14,265 bases of DNA from Rhodospirillales bacterium (GTDB lineage: Bacteria; Pseudomonadota; Alphaproteobacteria; ATCC43930; CGMCC-115725). The translations under genes and the position numbers were made by a program. Below the pieces are notes generated by a model. The model was given only the letters and a program-made list of their open reading frames with translations. It made no database searches and was not told the origin of the DNA. The stretch lies in NCBI GenBank assembly GCA_015654725.1, contig JAATGI010000350.1, positions 1-14,265 on the forward strand, read 5' to 3'. This document shows positions 8,101-14,265 of the stretch, in pieces. How positions within the stretch are numbered: the stretch's first letter is position 1; the number at the start of each line of letters is the position of its first letter.

Positions 8101-11100
8101 GGGTTTTATCGGCAGATGGCCGGCGCTGTTGTCCTCGCGGCCGGGGCAACGGCGTTCGTCGCTTGGGTTACGCCGAACTCTTGGCCGGTCGCGGCACCGT
8201 TCTTGGTTCTTTGGCTATTGTCGCCCGCCGTGGCCCGTTGGACCAGCCTGGCCGCGCCAGTGTCGATTCTCTCGCCTGTCTCCGACGCGGACGCCCGCTC
8301 GCTGCGCCTGATCGCTCGCCGCACCTGGCGCTTTTTCGAGACCTTCGTTACGGCCGAGGATCACATGCTTCCGCCGGACAATTTTCAAGAAGAACCCGCG
8401 GCGATCGCCCATCGGACATCGCCTACGAATCTCGGTCTGTACCTGCTGTCCGTGGCCGCCGCTCGCGATTTCGGCTGGATCGGAATGACCGAGACCGTGG
8501 AGCGGCTGGAGGCGACCCTGCAAACGATGAGCGGGCTCGAACGCGTGCGCGGTCATTTCTACAACTGGTACGACACACGCGATCTTCGCCCGCTGGACCC
8601 GAAATACATTTCCTCGGTCGATAGCGGGAATCTCGCGGGACATCTGATCGCTCTGTGGAATGCCTGCGAAGAGATGATAACGCGTCCCGTGACGGAGCCA
8701 CGATGGCTGGTCGGGATCGAGGATGCGCTCGAACTCACGCGCGAATCCCTGCGCGAGCGGGCCGACGATCCCGGATCGGCGACCCGGAAACAATTGGATA
8801 GCGCGCTCGATAGTGTCGGCACGGCGCTCCGGCAGACGCCTCCGACTCTCTCGGCTATAGCGGGAAGGCTGAAGGAACTGGAGCTCAATACCGGAAAAGT
8901 CGCCGACATCGCGCGGACGCTGACCGAGGAGCGCCACGGTGGCACCGGCGCCGTCGAAGAAACGCTGACCTGGGCGACCGCGGTTTGCGCGTCGGTTGTC
9001 GGTCATCGACGAGATCTCGAATCCCTGGTGCCATGGGCGGAATTCCTCGCTCGCGATGTCGCCGACGATGAGTTGGCCTCGCTATTGGGCGCCATGCCGA
9101 CAATTGCCACGCTGCCGGACCTATGTGAGGCGGCCATTTCCGTTCTGACGCGCCGGCGGGCGATGCTTGCCGCCAAGACCGACTCAGGTGGCGATGACTG
9201 TTCCAAAATCGACGTCCTGATCGACGGTTTCAAGCGCTCCTCGCAAGCGGCGGCCGCGTTTGAGCGCCGCCTGGTGGCGCTCGTCGAACTTGCGCACAAG
9301 CTGTTCGAGGCGATGGCGTTCGACTTTCTCTTCGATCCTGAGCGCGAACTTCTCTCGATCGGATATCGGGTTGCCGAGGGAAGTCTCGATCCCAGCTACT
9401 ACGATCTGCTTGCATCCGAGGCGCGTCTCGCGAGCTTCGTCGCGATCGCCAAGGGAGACATACCCGGCCGCCACTGGTTCCGGCTCGGACGTGCCGTGGC
9501 CCCTGTCAGAGGCGGTTCCGCGTTGATCTCGTGGTCAGGCTCGATGTTCGAATATCTGATGCCGTCGCTGGTGATGCGCGCGCCGGCCGGAAGTCTGCTC
9601 GAGCAGACCAGCCGCGAGGTCGTCCGGGAGCAGATGGCGTATGGCGCCGCGCGCGGCGTGCCGTGGGGCGCGTCGGAGTCAGCCTACAATGCGCGAGACC
9701 TGGAACTGACCTATCAGTATTCGAGCTCCGGCATTCCAAGTCTGGGGTTTAAGCGGGGGCTCGGCGACAATACCGTTATCGCGCCTTATGCAACCGCGCT
9801 TGCGGCCATGGTCGATCCGCGAGCCGCAGCCGAAAACTTCGTGCGTCTGGCCGAGATTGGCGGCCGCGGCCGATACGGTTGGTACGAGGCGATGGACTAC
9901 ACCAAGGCGCGCCTTCCCGCCGGGACGAATGTCGTCGTCGTGCGCGCGTACATGGCTCATCATCAAGGAATGAGCGTCGTCGCGATCGCCGATGCGCTTC
10001 ACGACGGGGCCATGCGCAGCCGGTTTCACGCCGAGCCGATTATCCAGGCGACGGAGCTTCTGCTTCAGGAACGCATGCCGCGCGATGTGGCGATATCCGA
10101 ACCAAAGACCGAGACCATGGAAGCCGCCGCCGGTAGCGGCGAACTCGCGTCATCGACACAGCGCCGATTCAGTTCTCCGCACGACCTGACGCCGCGCACG
10201 CACCTGCTCTCGAATGGCGGCTACGCGGTGATGATGACCGCGGCGGGTTCCGGATACAGCCGCTGGCGGGACATCGCGGTCACGCGATGGCGGGAGGATG
10301 TCACCCGCGATTGCTGGGGCAGTTACGTTTTCTTACGCGATACGCGCAGCGGCGCGGTGTGGTCGGCGGGTTATCAACCGAGTGGCGCCGAGCCGGACCG
10401 TTACGAGGTCGCTTTCTCCGAGGGCCGGGCGGAAATTGTCAGGCAGGACGGAACTGTCACGACGACGTTGCAAGTGACGGTCTCGTCGGAGGACGACGCG
10501 GAGGTTCGCCGTGTGTCGATCACTAATCTCGGCAGCCAAGTCCGGGAAATCGAGTTGACCTCTTACGCCGAAATCGTGTTGGCGCCGTACGCCGCCGACG
10601 ATGCCCATCCGGCATTCTCAAAGCTGTTCGTCGAAACCGAGTTCGTCGCCGATGTCGGCGCCATTCTGGCCACGCGGCGGCGAGGATCGCCGAGCGACCC
10701 TCGGGCATGGGCGGCGCATCTCGCGGTCATCGAGGGCGATGCCGTTGGCGATGTGCAGTTCGAGACCGACCGGGCGCGCTTCCTCGGGCGCGGACGCGGC
10801 ATTCGGACGCCGATCGCGATGGCCCATGGCTCGCTCTCAAACACGGTCGGCGCCGTGCTCGATCCGATCTTCAGCCTTCGCGGCGTCGTTCGGGTTTCCC
10901 CACGGACCACCGCGCGCGTGGCGTTCTGGACGCTGATCGCCTCTTCCCGAGAGGAAGTGCTCGATCTCGTCGACAAACATCGCGGCGCCATGGCGTTCGA
11001 CCGCGCGGCCACGCTGGCTTGGACCCAGGCGCAAGTGCAGCTCCACCATCTCGGGATCGGCGCGGGCGAAGCGCATCTTTTTCAGCGCCTCGCCAATCGC

Positions 11101-14031
11101 GTGCTCTACGCCGACCCGACCTTGCGGCCGTCCTCCGATTCGCTCAAACGCGGTGGCGGCGCGGCATCGCTGCTGTGGCCTCACGGAATCTCCGGCGACC
11201 TGCCGATCATCCTGGTCCGCGTCGATCAAGCCAGCGATCTCGCCATCGTTCGGCAATTGCTCCTCGCCCACGAATATTGGCGGATGAAGCAATTGTCCGT
11301 CGATCTCGTCATTCTCAACGAAAGAGCGTCCTCCTACGCGCAAGACCTTCAGACCTCTCTGGAAGCCCTCGTTCGAGCCAATCGGTCGCGGCCGAAACCG
11401 GCCGGAGAAGGCGAGCGGGGCGCCGTCTTCATCTTGCGCGCCGATCTGGTCTCGACCGAAGTGCGGAGCCTGCTACAGACTGTCGCCCGAGCGGTGCTGG
11501 TCGGTCACCGCGGCAGCCTTTCCGAACAAGTCAGAAGAGTGTTGGAGCCCAAGCCATCGGCGTCGCCGCCAAGGCGCTTGCCGCCGTCGGCGCCCGCGCC
11601 AGCCGCTCCGCGGCTACCGGCGCTGGAGTTTTTCAACGGGCTTGGCGGTTTCGCCGACAACGGACGGGAATACGTCGCGATCCTCGAGGCGGGGCAATGG
11701 ACGCCCGCGCCCTGGATCAACGTCGTTTCCAACCGTTCCTTCGGCTTCCAAACCTCGGTCGAGGGCGGCGGCTACACTTGGTCGCTCAACAGTCAGCAGA
11801 ACCACATCACGCCATGGTCGAACGATCCGGTAAGCGACGTGCCGGGCGAGGCGATCTATCTGCGCGACGAGGATAGCGGGGAATTATGGAGTCCCACGGC
11901 TCTGCCCATCCGCGAGCAGGGCTCGTCCTATGTCGCTCGACACGGCCAAGGCTATAGCCGGTTCGAGCATGTCTCGCATGGCATCGCGCTCGAACTGTTG
12001 CAGTACGTGCCGGTTGACGATTCGATCAAGATATCCCGGCTGAAAATCACGAATCATTCCGGGCGAACGCGGCGTCTCTCCGTCACCGCTTATGTCGAGT
12101 GGGTGCTCGGCGCGTCTCGTGCCGCCGCGGCACCGTTCATCGTCACCGAGATCGATGGCGAGACCGGTGCGATGCTGGCGCGCAACCCTTGGAGCAACGA
12201 ATTCGGGCGGCGCGTGGCGTTCGCCGACCTTGCCGGCCGGCAGTTGTCATGGACCGGGGACCGGACCGAGTTCCTCGGCCGAAACGGCATTCTCGATCGG
12301 CCGGTTGCCCTTGCCGGCGCGGCGCCGCTTTCCAAACGGATCGGCGCGGGTCTCGATCCTTGCGGCGCTTTGCAAACCCGGCTGGAGCTCAAGACGAACG
12401 GCACAGTTGAGATCGTTTTTCTGCTCGGCGAAACGGCCACGACGGCCGAAGCGCAATCGCTGCTCAAAAAATACCGAGCTGCGGATCTCGATGCCGTTCT
12501 CGGCGCGGTGGTCCGTCTCTGGGACGACGCGCTCGGCACGGTTCAAGTGACGACGCCCGACCGTTCGATGGACATTCTCTTAAACCGTTGGCTGCTCTAT
12601 CAGACTCTCGCCTGCCGCGTTTGGGCGCGTTCGGCCTTTTACCAGGCGAGCGGCGCCTACGGCTTCCGCGACCAGCTTCAGGACGTGATGGCGCTGTGCG
12701 TGTCGCAGCCGGCGGTAACGCGCGCGCATTTGCTGCGCGCAGCGGCGCGGCAATTCGTCCAGGGCGACGTGCAACATTGGTGGCTGCCGGAATCCGGGCG
12801 CGGGGTACGCACGCGCGTCTCCGACGACCGAATCTGGCTGCCCTATGTCGTCGCCCATTACATCGAAGCCGCCGGCGATTTCGCCGTCTTGGACGAGATG
12901 GTTCCGTTCCTCGAAGGCCCCGCCCTGCGCGAGGGTGAGACCGACGCTTTCTTTCAGCCCACGGTGTCCGACGAGCAGGCCACCCTGTTCGAGCATTGCG
13001 CGCGGGCGCTCGATCAGAGTCTCGCGCTCGGCAGTCATGGCTTGCCGCTGATCGGTACTGGCGACTGGAACGACGGCATGAACCGCGTCGGCGAGCACGG
13101 AAAGGGCGAAAGCATCTGGCTTGGCTGGTTTCTTCACGCCGCGCTCACGGCATTTGCTCGCTTGGCCGATGGCCGGGGAGAACAGGCGCGCGCCGCAAAC
13201 TGGCGATGGCATACGACAGGCTTAGACGAAGCCTTGGAACGGGAAGGCTGGGATGGGGGCTGGTATCGCCGCGCCTATTTCGATGACGGCACGCCGCTCG
13301 GTTCGGCGTCGAACGACGAATGCCGGATCGATTCGATCGCGCAATCCTGGAGCGTGATTTCCCGGGCCGCCGATCCGGCCCACGCCGCGCAAGCCATGGC
13401 GGCGGTCGAGAAAAATCTGGTCCGCCGCGAGAACGGGCTGGTCCTCCTCTTCGCCCCGCCCTTCGACCGAACGCCACTCGACCCCGGATATATCAAGGGC
13501 TATCCGCCCGGCATCCGGGAGAATGGCGGCCAATACACGCATGGCGCGGTCTGGTCGGCGATTGCCTTCGCCATACTCGGCGACGGCGACAAGGCCGGCG
13601 AACTGTTCTCGATCCTGAACCCGATCAATCACGCCAGCACGCCCGACGCCGTTCAGCGCTACAAGGTCGAGCCCTATGTCGTCTGCGCCGATCTTTATTC
13701 CATGCCGCCCCATGTCGGACGCGGCGGATGGACTTGGTACACCGGATCGGCAGGATGGATGTATCGCGCCGGCCTCGAATGGATTCTCGGATTCCGTCTG
13801 CAGGGTGCTTCACTGCTCATCGACCCTTGCATCCCGAAAGCATGGCCGGGCTTCAGTATAAATTTCCGCTACCATTCGAGCCGCTACGACATCGCGGTCG
13901 AGAATCCGGACGGCGTCAGCCGTGGCGTGGTCCGTGCGGAACTCGACGGCAAGGCTCTTTCCGGAAATCAAGCGCGCATCCCGCTCGCGGATGACGGTGC
14001 GATCCATCGCGTGCGGGTCGTGCTCGGATGA
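5155..14031 (+). CDS. ndvB: Cyclic beta-1,2-glucan synthase (GT84 / cyclization domain / GH94)
   Basis: An inner-membrane enzyme that builds, cyclizes and trims beta-1,2-glucan from UDP-glucose for the periplasm, where the glucan acts in osmoadaptation and often host interaction. The 2958-residue product is slightly longer than rhizobial and Brucella homologues (about 2830-2870). After a soluble N-terminus, membrane segments lie near 446-472, 477-501, 863-905, 929-945, 986-1004 and 1010-1028. Between them is the GT84 transferase with the DAD motif (D669, D671), SYCGKGIYDVD (755-765), HD at 783-784 and RQYRWARGDW (815-824), an R/QxxRW-type motif. A glycoamylase-like domain follows (about 1055-1640), the cyclization module (GH189-type), with conserved acids in WGASES (1504-1509) and GWYEAMDYT (1575-1583). 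Two related beta-sandwich halves (about 1672-1930 and 2157-2420) are joined by a Pro-rich linker (2131-2156). The GH94 barrel keeps YGFRDQLQDV (2502-2511), GTGDWNDGMN (2634-2643) and GYPPGIRENGGQYTHGAVW (2782-2800). No frameshift is seen; pgm follows after 31 bases. Confidence 0.97.
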   Translation: MSLQPYKRAVPTPSISLDDDGDALAQTSSRAKLGAKFHDAIRGISRPWLAASPRAHDEPIRAELFSIERLEQHAESLAAAQHATSKPTADRRLETRLRDNDRALRAAYYATVAAVREERAATPAADWLVDNFYLVEEQVREIQTDLPSGFHRQLPKLIDGPLRGYPRVFGLAWAFVAHTDSRFDPQMLCRFVRAYQHVQPLTIGELWAVAITLRVVLVENLRRLAEDIVNYQTARQEANDLADRLLGVGGRESEPADTVLRHGQGPLPTAFAVQLVQRLRDQDPRVMPALHWLDERLAAQGTTPDGIVHEEQQRQGAANVTIRNVITSMRLMSAIDWRGLFESVSPVDAILRADSDFAALDFPTRDLYRRAIEELARGSTHPENEVARLALLAAQRAGEAAESKDGAMSAREQDPGYYLIGKGRLSFERELGFRVPVKEWLTRANAFIGISGYLGAIAIITALIVAMILYWVTVPGGSWAYCGLGLLALLPASDAAMALVNCGATNRFGAITLPSLELSAGVPSSLRTMVVMPTLLTSRLAIASQIERLEVHHLANADGDLCFALLSDWTDSATESAPGDDELLAAAAEGIAGLNRRHGPAPAGDRFLLLHRRRLWNDGQKKWIGWERKRGKLHEFNRLLRGATDTNFIAADAHSPTVPAGVRYVIILDADTRLPRGAAKRLIGKMAHPLNRPMLDPHSHRVIEGYAVLQPRVTPSMPTGREGSLFQRVFSSTSGMDPYACAVSDVYQDLFGEGSYCGKGIYDVDVFEAALAGRIPENTLLSHDLLEGIFARAGLVSDIEVIDEFPARYDVAVSRQYRWARGDWQLLPWILGRGRTSNGDRHSRAIPLVGRWKMIDNLRRSLSAPVGFLALLGGWTLPLGSAALWSAFIVAAIAIPALLPFLTGIVPRRPGLSMRIHLRAIGTDLRLALSQILLLVTFLAHQAWTMSDAILRTLFRLIVSRRNLLEWVTAAQAKVSPRLELAGFYRQMAGAVVLAAGATAFVAWVTPNSWPVAAPFLVLWLLSPAVARWTSLAAPVSILSPVSDADARSLRLIARRTWRFFETFVTAEDHMLPPDNFQEEPAAIAHRTSPTNLGLYLLSVAAARDFGWIGMTETVERLEATLQTMSGLERVRGHFYNWYDTRDLRPLDPKYISSVDSGNLAGHLIALWNACEEMITRPVTEPRWLVGIEDALELTRESLRERADDPGSATRKQLDSALDSVGTALRQTPPTLSAIAGRLKELELNTGKVADIARTLTEERHGGTGAVEETLTWATAVCASVVGHRRDLESLVPWAEFLARDVADDELASLLGAMPTIATLPDLCEAAISVLTRRRAMLAAKTDSGGDDCSKIDVLIDGFKRSSQAAAAFERRLVALVELAHKLFEAMAFDFLFDPERELLSIGYRVAEGSLDPSYYDLLASEARLASFVAIAKGDIPGRHWFRLGRAVAPVRGGSALISWSGSMFEYLMPSLVMRAPAGSLLEQTSREVVREQMAYGAARGVPWGASESAYNARDLELTYQYSSSGIPSLGFKRGLGDNTVIAPYATALAAMVDPRAAAENFVRLAEIGGRGRYGWYEAMDYTKARLPAGTNVVVVRAYMAHHQGMSVVAIADALHDGAMRSRFHAEPIIQATELLLQERMPRDVAISEPKTETMEAAAGSGELASSTQRRFSSPHDLTPRTHLLSNGGYAVMMTAAGSGYSRWRDIAVTRWREDVTRDCWGSYVFLRDTRSGAVWSAGYQPSGAEPDRYEVAFSEGRAEIVRQDGTVTTTLQVTVSSEDDAEVRRVSITNLGSQVREIELTSYAEIVLAPYAADDAHPAFSKLFVETEFVADVGAILATRRRGSPSDPRAWAAHLAVIEGDAVGDVQFETDRARFLGRGRGIRTPIAMAHGSLSNTVGAVLDPIFSLRGVVRVSPRTTARVAFWTLIASSREEVLDLVDKHRGAMAFDRAATLAWTQAQVQLHHLGIGAGEAHLFQRLANRVLYADPTLRPSSDSLKRGGGAASLLWPHGISGDLPIILVRVDQASDLAIVRQLLLAHEYWRMKQLSVDLVILNERASSYAQDLQTSLEALVRANRSRPKPAGEGERGAVFILRADLVSTEVRSLLQTVARAVLVGHRGSLSEQVRRVLEPKPSASPPRRLPPSAPAPAAPRLPALEFFNGLGGFADNGREYVAILEAGQWTPAPWINVVSNRSFGFQTSVEGGGYTWSLNSQQNHITPWSNDPVSDVPGEAIYLRDEDSGELWSPTALPIREQGSSYVARHGQGYSRFEHVSHGIALELLQYVPVDDSIKISRLKITNHSGRTRRLSVTAYVEWVLGASRAAAAPFIVTEIDGETGAMLARNPWSNEFGRRVAFADLAGRQLSWTGDRTEFLGRNGILDRPVALAGAAPLSKRIGAGLDPCGALQTRLELKTNGTVEIVFLLGETATTAEAQSLLKKYRAADLDAVLGAVVRLWDDALGTVQVTTPDRSMDILLNRWLLYQTLACRVWARSAFYQASGAYGFRDQLQDVMALCVSQPAVTRAHLLRAAARQFVQGDVQHWWLPESGRGVRTRVSDDRIWLPYVVAHYIEAAGDFAVLDEMVPFLEGPALREGETDAFFQPTVSDEQATLFEHCARALDQSLALGSHGLPLIGTGDWNDGMNRVGEHGKGESIWLGWFLHAALTAFARLADGRGEQARAANWRWHTTGLDEALEREGWDGGWYRRAYFDDGTPLGSASNDECRIDSIAQSWSVISRAADPAHAAQAMAAVEKNLVRRENGLVLLFAPPFDRTPLDPGYIKGYPPGIRENGGQYTHGAVWSAIAFAILGDGDKAGELFSILNPINHASTPDAVQRYKVEPYVVCADLYSMPPHVGRGGWTWYTGSAGWMYRAGLEWILGFRLQGASLLIDPCIPKAWPGFSINFRYHSSRYDIAVENPDGVSRGVVRAELDGKALSGNQARIPLADDGAIHRVRVVLG

Positions 14032-14052
14032 AGTTCCCTTTGGGCGCCAGGC

Positions 14053-14058
14053 GAGGAA
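14053..14058 (+). promoter_or_regulatory. Ribosome binding site of pgm
   Basis: GAGGAA at 14053-14058 lies in the 31-base gap after the ndvB stop, a few bases before the ATG at 14063. The gap holds no terminator-like hairpin, so pgm is probably co-transcribed with ndvB. Confidence 0.65.
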
Positions 14059-14062
14059 TGTC

Positions 14063-14265
14063 ATGCCGGAAATAGTGAGTCCGTTCGCGGGCAAACCGGT
14101 CGAGTCGTCGATGCTGGTCAACGTGCCGCGGCTGGTGACGGCGTATTTCGCCGGCAAGCCGGACCCGGCGGTCGCGTCGCAGCGCGTCGCCTTCGGCACC
14201 TCGGGTCATCGCGTCTCGGCCTTCGACAACGCCTTCAACGAGGCGCATATCCTGGCGATCAGCCA
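14063..14265 (+). CDS. pgm: Phosphoglucomutase (alpha-D-glucose-specific), N-terminal fragment cut by window edge
   Basis: Interconverts glucose 6-phosphate and glucose 1-phosphate in the cytoplasm, supplying the precursor of UDP-glucose. Only the first 67 codons are in the window. They align well from memory with the start of enterobacterial Pgm: an AGKP segment near the N-terminus, LVNVPRLVTAYF (18-29), the family motif FGTSGHR (44-50) and FNEAHILAIS (58-67). The residue after GTSGHR is Val, where the homologue I recall has Gly. The catalytic phosphoserine loop lies beyond the edge, so activity cannot be judged. Its place directly behind ndvB fits a role in feeding UDP-glucose to cyclic glucan synthesis. 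A phosphomannomutase-type relative is less likely given the close match in the GTSGHR and FNEAHILAI segments. Confidence 0.93.
   Translation, partial: MPEIVSPFAGKPVESSMLVNVPRLVTAYFAGKPDPAVASQRVAFGTSGHRVSAFDNAFNEAHILAIS

Noticed and set aside
7623..8624. Open frame of 333 codons on the plus strand, out of frame inside ndvB
   Set aside because: It overlaps membrane and catalytic-domain coding sequence of ndvB; its Arg/Ala/Gly-rich composition is typical of a shifted reading of GC-rich DNA.
10707..11876. Open frame of 389 codons on the plus strand, out of frame inside ndvB
   Set aside because: It overlaps conserved ndvB sequence, is very Arg-rich and has no recognisable domain; no sign of a frameshift in ndvB needs it.
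14032..14062. Possible terminator or promoter between ndvB and pgm
   Set aside because: The 31-base gap holds a ribosome binding site but no stable hairpin with a T-run and no promoter-like boxes.
1..14265. Mobile element, CRISPR array, defence island or biosynthetic cluster
   Set aside because: No transposase, integrase, phage gene, regularly spaced repeats or target-site duplication was seen. The only sizeable repeat is the single inverted repeat in the intergenic region.

Overview
The window is about 14.3 kb of high-GC bacterial DNA. It is densely coding and holds two divergent gene pairs separated by one 430-bp control region. The gene content (a cyclic beta-1,2-glucan synthase, a transaldolase-glucose-6-phosphate isomerase fusion and an adjacent transketolase) points to an alphaproteobacterium, most likely of the Hyphomicrobiales (Rhizobiales) or a close relative. 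This rests on gene content only; there is no rRNA or other phylogenetic marker here.

Layout. On the minus strand, reading leftward from about 4724, tkt (transketolase, 2586-4724) is followed with a 4-base ATGA overlap by a bifunctional tal-pgi gene (2589 down to base 1) that runs off the left edge before its stop codon. From 4725 to 5154 lies a non-coding region with a consensus-like minus-strand -10 box, a perfect 17-bp inverted repeat, two smaller palindromes and possible tiny ORFs. On the plus strand a single giant gene, ndvB (5155-14031, 2958 residues), encodes a cyclic beta-1,2-glucan synthase. A 31-base gap then leads to the start of pgm (14063 to the right edge), encoding phosphoglucomutase.

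How the genes fit together. Transketolase and transaldolase carry out the non-oxidative pentose phosphate pathway and yield fructose 6-phosphate. The isomerase half of the fusion converts this to glucose 6-phosphate. Phosphoglucomutase makes glucose 1-phosphate, the precursor of UDP-glucose, which is the donor used by NdvB to make periplasmic cyclic glucan. The block therefore holds most of a route from sugar-phosphate rearrangement to an osmoregulatory or envelope glucan. The step from glucose 1-phosphate to UDP-glucose (GalU) is not in view.

I found no tRNA, rRNA, CRISPR array, insertion sequence, prophage or defence gene, and no convincing terminator. The coding part is ordinary core and envelope metabolism. 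The least explained sequence is the divergent intergenic region, above all its long inverted repeat.
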